19,581 bases of DNA, from positions 27,325 to 46,905 of the forward strand of contig DCJC01000007.1 of the NCBI GenBank assembly GCA_002317355.1, given 5' to 3'. The stretch comes from Prevotellaceae bacterium UBA1710 (GTDB taxonomy: Bacteria; Bacteroidota; Bacteroidia; Bacteroidales; Bacteroidaceae). Below the pieces are notes generated by a model that searched no databases, was not told where the DNA came from, and worked only from the letters and a program-made list of their open reading frames with translations. Numbering within the stretch: the stretch's first letter is position 1; each line of letters begins with the position of its first letter. A program made the position numbers and the translations under genes. Below are positions 1 to 6,375 of this stretch, in pieces.

Positions 1-128
1 GTGGTGAAGGCCGTCAGTCAGGTGGTCACCCACGTTCACGTAAGGGTCTCTACGCTAAGGGTCTCAAGACTCGTGCACCTAAGAAGCTTTCAAACAAGTA
101 CATCATTGAGAGAGCTAACAAGAAGTAA
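1..128 (+). CDS. rplB: 50S ribosomal protein L2 (uL2), 3' end only
   Basis: Only the last 41 codons are present; the gene begins before the window. L2 binds 23S rRNA next to the peptidyl-transferase centre and helps join the subunits. The visible part starts at the GEGR that follows the conserved L2 histidine loop (the histidine itself lies just outside the window), continues with the family's SGGHPRSRKG stretch and ends in the basic tail IIERANKK. The frame runs from base 3 to the TAA at 126-128. rpsS starts 23 nt downstream, the usual S10-cluster order. Identification is firm because the preserved C-terminal segment is highly conserved. Confidence 0.96.
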   Translation, partial: GEGRQSGGHPRSRKGLYAKGLKTRAPKKLSNKYIIERANKK

Positions 129-151
129 TTAACTCAAAACGAAAAGAAATT

Positions 152-418
152 ATGAGTCGTTCACTTAAAAAAGGTCCATATATCAACGTTTCTCTCGAGA
201 AGAAGATTCTCGCTATGAATGAGAGCGGAAAGAAGACCGTAGTTAAGACTTGGGCAAGAGCTTCAGTTATCTCTCCTGACTTCGTAGGTCACACTGTAGC
301 TGTCCATAACGGTAACAAATTCATCCCTGTCTACGTAACTGAAAACATGGTTGGTCACAAGCTCGGTGAGTTCTCTCCAACACGTCGTTTCGGTGGACAC
401 GCTGGTAACAAGCGCTAA
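152..418 (+). CDS. rpsS: 30S ribosomal protein S19 (uS19)
   Basis: This 88-residue protein has the usual S19 length. S19 sits in the head of the 30S subunit, partners S13 and contacts the A-site tRNA region. The opening MSRSLKKGPY, the central KTWARASVISPDFVGHT and the closing GEFSPTRRFGGHAG are diagnostic. The ATG at 152 is preceded by an A-rich stretch (aacgaaaagaaatt) and no Shine-Dalgarno sequence, as is usual in Bacteroidetes. It lies between rplB and rplV in the standard order. Confidence 0.98.
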   Translation: MSRSLKKGPYINVSLEKKILAMNESGKKTVVKTWARASVISPDFVGHTVAVHNGNKFIPVYVTENMVGHKLGEFSPTRRFGGHAGNKR

Positions 419-455
419 GACAGGTCCATAACCATTAAAATTATAGAAATATAAA

Positions 456-860
456 ATGGGAGCAAGAAAACATATTGCGGCTGAAAATAGAAAGGCAGCC
501 AAAAAATCATTATACTTTGCCAAGCTCGTTGGCGTTCCTTCTTCTCCACGTAAAATGCGCTACGTTGTAGACATGATCCGTGGTATGGAGGTTAACCGCG
601 CTCTTGGTGTACTCCGTTTCTCTAAGAAGGCAGCATCTGCTGACGTTGAGAAGCTCCTTCTCTCAGCTATCGCTAACTGGGAAGCTAAGAACGAGCGCAA
701 GGCAGATGATGTTGAACTCTATATCTCTAAGGTTTTCGTCGATGAGGGCGTAACCTTGAAGCGTATGAGACCAGCACCTCAGGGTCGTGGCTATCGCATC
801 CGTAAGCGTAGCAACCACGTTACTCTTTTTGTTGATACCAAAACTAATGAAGATAAATAA
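456..860 (+). CDS. rplV: 50S ribosomal protein L22 (uL22)
   Basis: This 134-residue protein is longer than the roughly 110 residues of the E. coli protein, mainly because of a basic N-terminal extension before the core that starts near SSPRKMRYVVDMIRG (residues 29-43). L22 binds 23S rRNA, and its long beta-hairpin lines the nascent-peptide exit tunnel. The hairpin is visible at about residues 98-122 (LKRMRPAPQGRGYRIRKRS), the region where macrolide-resistance changes occur in other bacteria. It starts 37 nt after rpsS and ends 8 nt before rpsC. No Shine-Dalgarno motif precedes the ATG; the upstream bases are A/T-rich (tatagaaatataaa). Confidence 0.97.
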   Translation: MGARKHIAAENRKAAKKSLYFAKLVGVPSSPRKMRYVVDMIRGMEVNRALGVLRFSKKAASADVEKLLLSAIANWEAKNERKADDVELYISKVFVDEGVTLKRMRPAPQGRGYRIRKRSNHVTLFVDTKTNEDK

Positions 861-868
861 AGAATAGA

Positions 869-1600
869 ATGGGACAGAAAGTTAATCCAATAGCAAACCG
901 ACTCGGTATTATCCGTGGTTGGGATTCAAATTGGTTCGGTGGTAAGAACTTCGGAGACAACCTCGCTGAGGACCTCAAGATCCGTAAGTATCTTAACGAG
1001 CGTCTCGCTAAGGCCAGCGTAAGCCGCATCGTCATCGAGCGTACTTTGAAGCTCGTTACTATTACAATTTGTACAGCCCGTCCGGGTATCGTCATTGGTA
1101 AGGGTGGTCAGGACGTTGACAAGCTCAAGGAAGAGTTGAAGAAGCTCTATAAGAAGGAGATTCAGATCAACATCTTTGAGATCAAGAAGCCTGAGCTCGA
1201 TGCTAACATCGTTGCTAACTCTATCGCTCGCCAGGTAGAAGGCAAGATCGCTTATCGTCGTGCAATCAAGATGGCTATCCAGAACACTATGCGTGCTGGT
1301 GCTGAAGGCATCAAGGTTCAGATCTCAGGTCGTCTTAACGGTGCTGAAATCGCTCGCGCAGAGATGCTCAAGGAGGGTCGTACTCCTCTGCACACTTTCC
1401 GTGCAGACATCGATTACTGTAAGACAGAGGCTCTCACAAAGGTTGGTCTCCTTGGTATCAAGGTATGGATCTGCCGTGGTGAGGTTTACGGTGACCGTGA
1501 TCTCACTCCTAACTTCACTCAGGAGAAGCAGAACAATGGTCGCTCAAACAACAATCGTGGCAATGGTCGCGGTAATCGTAAGAGAAACAATAACCGTTAA
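869..1600 (+). CDS. rpsC: 30S ribosomal protein S3 (uS3)
   Basis: This 243-residue protein starts MGQKVNPIANRLG, the S3 signature. S3 lies at the mRNA entry side of the 30S head. A type II KH RNA-binding domain is visible with its GKGG loop at residues 77-80, within ARPGIVIGKGGQDVDKL. The C-terminal domain includes GRLNGAEIARAE and ends at GEVYGDRDL. After that comes a tail of about 22 residues (222-243) made almost only of Asn, Arg and Gly, which is not part of the conserved fold. The gene starts 8 nt after rplV and ends 11 nt before rplP, so it is co-transcribed with both. Confidence 0.98.
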   Translation: MGQKVNPIANRLGIIRGWDSNWFGGKNFGDNLAEDLKIRKYLNERLAKASVSRIVIERTLKLVTITICTARPGIVIGKGGQDVDKLKEELKKLYKKEIQINIFEIKKPELDANIVANSIARQVEGKIAYRRAIKMAIQNTMRAGAEGIKVQISGRLNGAEIARAEMLKEGRTPLHTFRADIDYCKTEALTKVGLLGIKVWICRGEVYGDRDLTPNFTQEKQNNGRSNNNRGNGRGNRKRNNNR

Positions 1601-1611
1601 AAAAGTAAGAA

Positions 1612-2040
1612 ATGTTACAGCCTAAAAGAGTAAAATATAGAAGACCTCAAGATGGTCGTGGCAATAAAGGCAACGCTCACAGAGGTACACAGCTCGCTTT
1701 CGGTTCTTTCGGTATCAAGACTCTTGAGCCAAAGTGGATCGACAGTCGCCAGATTGAGGCAGCGCGTGTAGCAATCAACCGCTACATGAACCGTGAGGGT
1801 CAGGTTTGGATCCGTATCTTCCCTGATAAGCCAATCACACGCAAGCCTGCAGACGTACGTATGGGTAAAGGTAAGGGTGATCCAGCAGGTTGGGTTGCAC
1901 CAGTTACTCCAGGACGTATCCTCTTCGAGGTAGAAGGTGTTTCTTTTGACATCGCTAAGGAGGCTCTTCGTCTCGGTGCTCAGAAGTTACCAGTTAAAAC
2001 AAAGTTTGTTGTACGTCGTGACTACGACGCTAAAGCTTAA
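1612..2040 (+). CDS. rplP: 50S ribosomal protein L16 (uL16)
   Basis: This 142-residue protein matches the usual length of about 136-144. L16 binds 23S rRNA near the A site and the L7/L12 stalk base, and is needed for late 50S assembly. Diagnostic stretches are MLQPKRVKYRRPQDGRGN at the start, the region around IEAARVAINRYMNREGQVWIR, and KPADVRMGKGKGDPAGWVAPV, the flexible loop near the peptidyl-transferase centre. The ATG is preceded by aaaaaagtaagaa with no strong ribosome-binding site. It sits 7 nt before rpmC. Confidence 0.98.
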   Translation: MLQPKRVKYRRPQDGRGNKGNAHRGTQLAFGSFGIKTLEPKWIDSRQIEAARVAINRYMNREGQVWIRIFPDKPITRKPADVRMGKGKGDPAGWVAPVTPGRILFEVEGVSFDIAKEALRLGAQKLPVKTKFVVRRDYDAKA

Positions 2041-2047
2041 TTGAAGT

Positions 2048-2242
2048 ATGAAGATTAAAGAAGTAAATGAACTCGAAACCAAGGACTTGGTTGAGAAGTT
2101 GGAGAATGCAGAGGCTGCTCTCAGCGCAATGAAGCTGAACCACCAGATCTCTCCACTCGAGAATCCATCACAGATTAAGGCTGCTCGTCGTGACATCGCT
2201 CGTATGAAGACTGTTCTTCGTTCACGTGAACTTAACAAATAA
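2048..2242 (+). CDS. rpmC: 50S ribosomal protein L29 (uL29)
   Basis: A 64-residue, two-helix protein with the L29 pattern: the start MKIKEVNELETKDLVEKL, the central MKLNHQISPLENPSQIKAAR and the end DIARMKTVLRSRE. L29 sits beside the exit-tunnel opening together with L23, where signal recognition particle and trigger factor dock. The length is normal for the family. It starts 7 nt after rplP and ends 11 nt before rpsQ, so it is translated from the same transcript. The spacer offers no Shine-Dalgarno motif. Confidence 0.96.
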   Translation: MKIKEVNELETKDLVEKLENAEAALSAMKLNHQISPLENPSQIKAARRDIARMKTVLRSRELNK

Positions 2243-2253
2243 CATTGGTTTAG

Positions 2254-2511
2254 ATGGAAACACGTAATTTAAGAAAGACAAGACAGGGTGTTGTTACAAG
2301 CAACAAGATGGATAAGACCATTGTTATTGCTTCTAAGTTCAAGGAGAAGCACCCTATATATGGTAAGTTTGTCCAGAAGACAAAGAAGTACCACGCTCAT
2401 GATGAAAAGAACGAGGCTAATATCGGCGATACAGTTCTCATCATGGAGACACGTCCACTCTCTAAGACTAAGAGATGGAGATTAGTTTCAATAATTGAAA
2501 AGGCTAAGTAA
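2254..2511 (+). CDS. rpsQ: 30S ribosomal protein S17 (uS17)
   Basis: An 85-residue OB-fold protein that binds 16S rRNA early in 30S assembly. The family signature appears as RKTRQGVVTSNKMDKTIVI (about residues 7-25), followed by HPIYGKFVQKTKKYHAHDE and IGDTVLIMETRPLSKTKRWR, all typical of S17. Length is standard. It begins 11 nt after rpmC and ends only 3 nt before the ATG of rplN, so the two genes may be translationally coupled. Confidence 0.97.
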   Translation: METRNLRKTRQGVVTSNKMDKTIVIASKFKEKHPIYGKFVQKTKKYHAHDEKNEANIGDTVLIMETRPLSKTKRWRLVSIIEKAK

Positions 2512-2514
2512 GAT

Positions 2515-2880
2515 ATGATACAGACAGAATCCAGACTTACAGTATGTGATAACAGCGGCGCACGTGAGGCTCTCTGCATCCGTGTTCTCGGTGGTACCGG
2601 CCGTCGTTATGCTAGCGTAGGCGACGTAATCGTCGTTGCTGTCAAGAACGTTATTTCTTCTTCTGATATGAAGAAGGGTGCAGTATCTAAGGCTTTGATT
2701 GTACGCACAAAGAAGGAGATCCGTCGTGCTGATGGTTCATACATCCGTTTCGATGATAACGCTTGTGTTCTCCTTAACAATGCTGGTGAGCTCCGTGGTA
2801 GCCGTATCTTCGGTCCTGTAGCTCGTGAGCTCCGTGCAGTAAATATGAAGGTCGTTTCTCTTGCACCTGAGGTTCTTTAA
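2515..2880 (+). CDS. rplN: 50S ribosomal protein L14 (uL14)
   Basis: A 121-residue protein of the conserved L14 length (120-123). L14 binds 23S rRNA on the intersubunit face and forms bridges with 16S rRNA; it is also the dock of the silencing factor RsfS. The start MIQTESRLTVCDNSGAREAL and the segments SSSDMKKGAVSKALIVRTKKE, FDDNACVLLNNAGELRGSRI and the end ARELRAVNMKVVSLAPEVL are diagnostic. It follows rpsQ by 3 nt and precedes rplX by 28 nt. Confidence 0.98.
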   Translation: MIQTESRLTVCDNSGAREALCIRVLGGTGRRYASVGDVIVVAVKNVISSSDMKKGAVSKALIVRTKKEIRRADGSYIRFDDNACVLLNNAGELRGSRIFGPVARELRAVNMKVVSLAPEVL

Positions 2881-2908
2881 TTAACTTTTAAAAATTCAAG
2901 TCAAGAAA

Positions 2909-3226
2909 ATGAGTAAGCTACATATTAAGAAAGGCGATACAGTTATCGTTCTTGCTGGTAAGGATAAGGGCAAGAAGGGTAATGTACAGAAGGTCTTGGT
3001 AGAGGATCAGCGTGTTATCGTAGAGGGCATCAACATGGTCTCTAAGAGCACAAAGCCATCTGCAAAGAATCCTCAGGGTGGTATCGTAAAGCAGGAGGCT
3101 CCAATCCACGTTTCAAACGTTAGCCTCATTGATCCAAAGAGCGGTAAGGCTACTCGCGTTAGCATCAAGCACGAGGGTAAGAACGTCGTTCGTATAGCTA
3201 AAAAGTCAGGGGAGGAGATTAAGTAA
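2909..3226 (+). CDS. rplX: 50S ribosomal protein L24 (uL24)
   Basis: A 105-residue protein with an N-terminal KOW motif (HIKKGDTVIVLAGKDKGKKG, about residues 5-24). L24 is an assembly initiator that binds the 5' end of 23S rRNA and sits near the tunnel exit. GINMVSKSTKPSAKNPQGGI and KQEAPIHVSNVSLIDPKSGK follow in the usual order. Its TAA (3224-3226) shares its last A with the ATG of rplE, giving a TAATG overlap. The last codons also contain a purine block, ggggaggag at 3209-3217, which could serve as a Shine-Dalgarno sequence for rplE. Confidence 0.97.
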   Translation: MSKLHIKKGDTVIVLAGKDKGKKGNVQKVLVEDQRVIVEGINMVSKSTKPSAKNPQGGIVKQEAPIHVSNVSLIDPKSGKATRVSIKHEGKNVVRIAKKSGEEIK

Positions 3227-3780
3227 TGGATACAGCACAGTTAAAGAAGGTCTATAAGGACACTATCGCTCCTGAGCTTCAGAAGCAGTTCAACTATTCT
3301 TCAGCAATGCAGATTCCTGTCCTGAAGAAGATTGTTATCAACATGGGTCTTGGTGACGCTACACAGGATAAGAAGATTGTTGATGTTGCTATCAATGAGA
3401 TCACAGCAATTACTGGTCAGAAGGCAGTTGCTACATACTCAAAGAAGGATATCGCTAACTTCAAGCTCCGTAAGAAGATGCCTATCGGTGTCATGGTAAC
3501 TTTGCGTCGTGAGCGTATGTACGAGTTCCTTGAGAAGCTCGTTCGCGTTGCTCTCCCACGTATCCGTGACTTCAAGGGTATTGAGTCTAAGTTGGATGGC
3601 CGTGGTAACTATACTCTCGGTATCCAGGAGCAGATCATCTTCCCTGAGATCAACATCGACTCTATCGATCGTATCCAGGGTATGAACATCACCTTCGTTA
3701 CAACAGCTACAACTGATGAAGAAGGTTTCGCTCTGCTCAAGGCATTTGGTCTTCCTTTCAAAAACGCTAAAAACGATTAA
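3226..3780 (+). CDS. rplE: 50S ribosomal protein L5 (uL5)
   Basis: This 184-residue protein binds 5S rRNA and contacts the P-site tRNA within the central protuberance. Family stretches are VLKKIVINMGLGDATQDKK (about residues 28-46), GQKAVATYSKKDIANFKLR, and the region PIGVMVTLRRERMYEFLEKL. The C-terminal part GIQEQIIFPEINIDSIDRI is also typical. The start codon overlaps the rplX stop by one base, and a GGAGG at 3211-3215 lies 10 nt upstream, a spacing that would fit Shine-Dalgarno pairing and translational coupling. rpsN begins 5 nt after its stop. Confidence 0.98.
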   Translation: MDTAQLKKVYKDTIAPELQKQFNYSSAMQIPVLKKIVINMGLGDATQDKKIVDVAINEITAITGQKAVATYSKKDIANFKLRKKMPIGVMVTLRRERMYEFLEKLVRVALPRIRDFKGIESKLDGRGNYTLGIQEQIIFPEINIDSIDRIQGMNITFVTTATTDEEGFALLKAFGLPFKNAKND

Positions 3781-3785
3781 TTGAT

Positions 3786-4088
3786 ATGGCAAAAGAATCA
3801 ATGAAAGCTCGCGAGGTTAAGCGTGCTAAGCTCGTTGCTCGTTATGCAGAGAAGCGTGCTGCTCTGAAGAAGATTGTTAACACATCTGAGGATCCAGCTG
3901 AGGCATACGAGGCTGCTCGCAAGCTCCAGAGCATTCCAAAGAACGCTAACCCAATCCGTCTTCACAATCGTTGTAAGATCACTGGTCGTCCAAAGGGTTA
4001 TATCCGTCAGTTCGGTATCTCTCGTATTCAGTTCCGTGAGATGGCTTCTGCAGGTCTTATCCCAGGCGTTAAGAAGGCTAGCTGGTAA
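3786..4088 (+). CDS. rpsN: 30S ribosomal protein S14 (uS14), long zinc-free form
   Basis: A 100-residue protein. S14 comes in a short form with a CxxC-CxxC zinc ribbon (about 61 residues) and a long form of about 89-101 residues without it; this is the long form, with a single cysteine (C63) in NRCKITGRPKGYIRQFGISR. S14 is assembled late into the 30S head next to S10 and S19. The end VKKASW is the classic S14 terminus. It starts 5 nt after rplE. Downstream is the largest gap of the ribosomal cluster (200 nt). Confidence 0.97.
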   Translation: MAKESMKAREVKRAKLVARYAEKRAALKKIVNTSEDPAEAYEAARKLQSIPKNANPIRLHNRCKITGRPKGYIRQFGISRIQFREMASAGLIPGVKKASW

Positions 4089-4288
4089 AAAATACAGCAA
4101 TCTATTTAAGGTTCTAAGGTGTAAGAGCTTGTTTGGTGGTTGCTTCAACCAACTGCCTACATGTCTTGTGAGAAATCACTTGATAGATCAAGCCTTACAA
4201 CCTCATTACCTGAATAAGAAAACAATAATTAATTTTCTATTTATTTAATATTGTCGGGAGTGTCCCGATTAATTAAACAATTTTTTTT
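4089..4288 (+). promoter_or_regulatory. Long structured spacer / leader before rpsH
   Basis: This 200-nt gap has no convincing gene. It contains a foldable block at 4117-4203. P1 pairs 4117-4131 with 4189-4203 (14 pairs, bulges at A4126 and A4199). P2 pairs TGGTTG 4137-4142 with CAACCA 4146-4151. P3 pairs 4162-4165 with 4182-4185 and GTGA 4168-4171 with TCAC 4176-4179, closed by a GAAA tetraloop. A second hairpin, TCGGGA-gtg-TCCCGA (4254-4268), stands before a T8 run (4281-4288) that touches the rpsH ATG. The pairing is seen directly in the sequence. A role as a ribosomal-protein-responsive leader, attenuator or RNase III site is inference. Confidence 0.5.
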
Positions 4289-4684
4289 ATGACAGATCCA
4301 ATAGCAGATTATCTGACAAGACTCAGAAACGCAATCATGGCTAATCACCGTGTTGTTGAGGTTCCTGCGTCAAACCTGAAGAAGGAGATCACTAAGATTC
4401 TCTTCGAGAAGGGTTACATCCTGAACTACAAGTTTGTAGAGGATGGTCCTCAGGGTTCTATCAAGGTTGCCTTGAAGTATGACCCACAGACAAAGGCAAA
4501 CGCTATCAAGTGTTTGAAGCGCGTATCTACACCAGGTCTCCGTAAGTACACTGGTTACAAGGATATGCCACGTGTTATCAACGGATTAGGCATTGCAATT
4601 TTGTCTACTTCACAGGGTGTAATGACAAACAAAGAGGCTGCCGAACTCAAGATCGGTGGTGAGGTTCTTTGCTATGTATATTAA
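4289..4684 (+). CDS. rpsH: 30S ribosomal protein S8 (uS8)
   Basis: This 131-residue protein has the standard S8 length. It binds helix 21 of 16S rRNA and, in E. coli, represses the spc operon by binding its mRNA. Diagnostic parts are MTDPIADYLTRLRNA at the start, VVEVPASNLKKEITKILFEK, RVSTPGLRKYTGYKDMPRV, and the end GLGIAILSTSQGVMTNKEA followed by GGEVLCYVY. Its ATG follows directly on eight T residues, an unusual initiation context, and the 200-nt spacer upstream is structured. rplF starts 17 nt downstream. Confidence 0.98.
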   Translation: MTDPIADYLTRLRNAIMANHRVVEVPASNLKKEITKILFEKGYILNYKFVEDGPQGSIKVALKYDPQTKANAIKCLKRVSTPGLRKYTGYKDMPRVINGLGIAILSTSQGVMTNKEAAELKIGGEVLCYVY

Positions 4685-4685
4685 T

Positions 4686-4692
4686 TGGAGGA
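4686..4692 (+). promoter_or_regulatory. Strong Shine-Dalgarno motif before rplF
   Basis: The sequence tggagga places GGAGG (4687-4691) 10 nt before the rplF ATG, at a distance suited to pairing with the 16S anti-Shine-Dalgarno sequence. Most genes of this cluster have only A/T-rich upstream sequence, so this site stands out and also supports the 4702 start. Confidence 0.6.
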
Positions 4693-4701
4693 TTTAAGAA
4701 A

Positions 4702-5268
4702 ATGTCAAGAATAGGTAAATTACCAATTAATATCCCTGCAGGCGTTACAATTAACCTCAAGGATAATGTTGTAAGCGTAAAGGGTCCTAAGGGTGAGCTT
4801 TCTCAGAAAGTTGATCCTTCTATCATCGTTAAGATTGAAGATAATCAAATCGTATTTGAAGTTGATGAGAACAGCCCAGTAAACTACAAGCAGAAGCAGG
4901 CTTTCCATGGTCTTTATCGTTCACTCGTGAACAACATGGTAGTTGGCGTAAGCGAGGGTTACAAGAAGGTGCTCGAGCTCGTAGGTGTAGGTTACCGTGT
5001 TTCTAACCAGGGTAACATCATTGAGTTTGCACTCGGTTATACTCACCCAATTTTCATTCAGCTGCCAGCTGAGGTTAAGGTAGAGACAAAGTCTGAGCGT
5101 AATCAGAACCCACTCCTCATCCTCGAATCTGCCGACAAGCAGCTTATCGGTCTCATTTGTGCTAAGATCCGTTCTTTCCGTAAGCCAGAGCCATATAAGG
5201 GCAAGGGTATCCTGTTCCAGGGCGAGGTTATTCGCAGAAAGTCTGGTAAGTCAGCTTCAGCTAAGTAA
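4702..5268 (+). CDS. rplF: 50S ribosomal protein L6 (uL6)
   Basis: A 188-residue protein with two tandem L6 domains (roughly 1-80 and 81-180). It binds 23S rRNA near the sarcin-ricin loop. The start MSRIGKLPINIPAGV and the C-terminal signature KIRSFRKPEPYKGKGILFQGE are diagnostic. I chose the ATG at 4702 because it gives the canonical N-terminus; an in-frame ATG at 4669 would overlap rpsH and add eleven unrelated residues. A strong GGAGG (4687-4691) lies 10 nt upstream, which is unusual in this lineage. rplR follows after 19 nt. Confidence 0.97.
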   Translation: MSRIGKLPINIPAGVTINLKDNVVSVKGPKGELSQKVDPSIIVKIEDNQIVFEVDENSPVNYKQKQAFHGLYRSLVNNMVVGVSEGYKKVLELVGVGYRVSNQGNIIEFALGYTHPIFIQLPAEVKVETKSERNQNPLLILESADKQLIGLICAKIRSFRKPEPYKGKGILFQGEVIRRKSGKSASAK

Positions 5269-5287
5269 CCTTTAAAACATTACGATC

Positions 5288-5632
5288 ATGACAACAAAGA
5301 AAGTAGAAAGACGAATCAAGATAAAGTACAGAATTCGTAAGAACGTAAATGGTACTGCAGAGCGTCCACGTATGAGCGTTTTCCGCAGCAACAAGCAGAT
5401 TTATGTTCAGATTATCAATGATGTTACCGGTCAGACACTTGCGTCTGCATCTTCACTCGGTCTCGAGGCTCTTCCTAAGATCGAGCAGGCTGAGAAGGTT
5501 GGTGCTCTCGTAGCTGAGAAGGCTAAGGCAGCTGGTATTACAGCTGTAGTTTTCGACCGTAACGGTTACCTCTATCACGGACGCGTAAAGGCTCTCGCTG
5601 ATGGCGCACGTAATGCAGGTCTTAACTTCTAA
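5288..5632 (+). CDS. rplR: 50S ribosomal protein L18 (uL18)
   Basis: A 114-residue protein that binds 5S rRNA together with L5 in the central protuberance. The N-terminal arm is basic (MTTKKVERRIKIKYRIRKN). The core RPRMSVFRSNKQIYVQIIND, then GQTLASASSL, VGALVAEKAKAAGI and VVFDRNGYLYHGRVKALADG follow the L18 pattern in order. The end NAGLNF is the family's usual terminus. It begins 19 nt after rplF and its stop lies 7 nt before the rpsE start. Confidence 0.98.
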   Translation: MTTKKVERRIKIKYRIRKNVNGTAERPRMSVFRSNKQIYVQIINDVTGQTLASASSLGLEALPKIEQAEKVGALVAEKAKAAGITAVVFDRNGYLYHGRVKALADGARNAGLNF

Positions 5633-5639
5633 ACGATAT

Positions 5640-6152
5640 ATGGCAATGAATAAAGTAAAAGTAAACAGTGACGTTGAATTAAAGGATAGACTGGTTGCTA
5701 TTAACCGTGTAACTAAGGTTACAAAGGGTGGTCGTACCTTCACATTCGCTGCTATTGTCGTTGTAGGTGACGGTAATGGTGTAATCGGATGGGGCCTTGG
5801 TAAGGCTGGTGAGGTTACAGCAGCTATCGCAAAGGGTGTTGAGTCAGCTAAGAAGAACCTTGTTAAGGTTCCAGTTCTCAACGGTACTATTCCTCACGAG
5901 ATGGAGGTTTCATTCGGTGGTGCTCAGGTATTCCTGAAGCCAGCTGCTAAGGGTACTGGACTTGTAGCCGGTGGTGCTATGCGTGCTGTACTTGAGAGCG
6001 TTGGTATCACTGACGTGCTTTCAAAGTCTAAGGGTAGCTCAAACCCTCACAACCTTGTAAAGGCTACAATTCTTGCTCTTAGCAAGATGCGTGATGCTCG
6101 TACAGTAGCTCACGAGCGTGGCATTAGCATGGATAAAGTATTTAACGGTTAA
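5640..6152 (+). CDS. rpsE: 30S ribosomal protein S5 (uS5)
   Basis: A 170-residue protein of normal length. S5 lies at the mRNA entry channel with S3 and S4 and influences decoding accuracy. The N-terminal dsRBD-like domain includes VTKVTKGGRTFTFAAIVVVG and DGNGVIGWGLGKAGEV; the C-terminal domain has KGTGLVAGGAMRAVLES and LSKSKGSSNPHNLVKA. The ATG at 5640 lies 7 nt after the rplR stop and gives MAMNKVKVNSDVELKD; a second ATG at 5646 is possible. An upstream in-frame extension to 5601 would run inside rplR and is rejected. rpmD follows after 19 nt. Confidence 0.97.
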   Translation: MAMNKVKVNSDVELKDRLVAINRVTKVTKGGRTFTFAAIVVVGDGNGVIGWGLGKAGEVTAAIAKGVESAKKNLVKVPVLNGTIPHEMEVSFGGAQVFLKPAAKGTGLVAGGAMRAVLESVGITDVLSKSKGSSNPHNLVKATILALSKMRDARTVAHERGISMDKVFNG

Positions 6153-6156
6153 TTTA

Positions 6157-6164
6157 TAGGAGGT
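6157..6164 (+). promoter_or_regulatory. Consensus Shine-Dalgarno motif before rpmD
   Basis: The sequence taggaggt contains AGGAGG (6158-6163), a full match to the complement of the 16S 3' end, 8 nt before the rpmD ATG at 6172. Such a site is rare in Bacteroidetes, where mRNAs usually lack it, and it is the best one in this window. Confidence 0.65.
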
Positions 6165-6171
6165 ATTCAAA

Positions 6172-6348
6172 ATGGCAACAATTAAGATTCAGCAGGTTAA
6201 GAGCCGTATCGGCGAGCCTAAGGACCAGAAGCGTACTCTCCTTGCACTTGGCCTTCACAAGATCTCTCAGGTTGTAGAGGTTGAGGACAATGCTTCAATC
6301 CGTGGTATGATCCGCAAGGTTCATCACTTGGTTAAGGTAGTTGACTAA
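6172..6348 (+). CDS. rpmD: 50S ribosomal protein L30 (uL30)
   Basis: A 58-residue protein found by reading the 223-nt space between rpsE and rplO. The sequence MATIKIQQVKSRIGEPKDQK, then TLLALGLHKISQVVEVEDN and the end RGMIRKVHHLVKVVD match the small bacterial L30 (about 58-60 residues) throughout. L30 binds 23S rRNA on the solvent side of the 50S subunit. The ATG at 6172 is supported by a consensus Shine-Dalgarno sequence 8 nt upstream. It keeps the usual spc order rpsE-rpmD-rplO, with 19 nt before and 27 nt after it. Confidence 0.97.
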   Translation: MATIKIQQVKSRIGEPKDQKRTLLALGLHKISQVVEVEDNASIRGMIRKVHHLVKVVD

Positions 6349-6375
6349 ACTTTAATTTAATAAAACTGAACGACT

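Noticed and set aside
3798..4248. Long frames in other phases over rpsN and the spacer (both strands)
   Set aside because: They are shadows of rpsN codon usage; the spacer part matches no known protein and is better explained by RNA structure.
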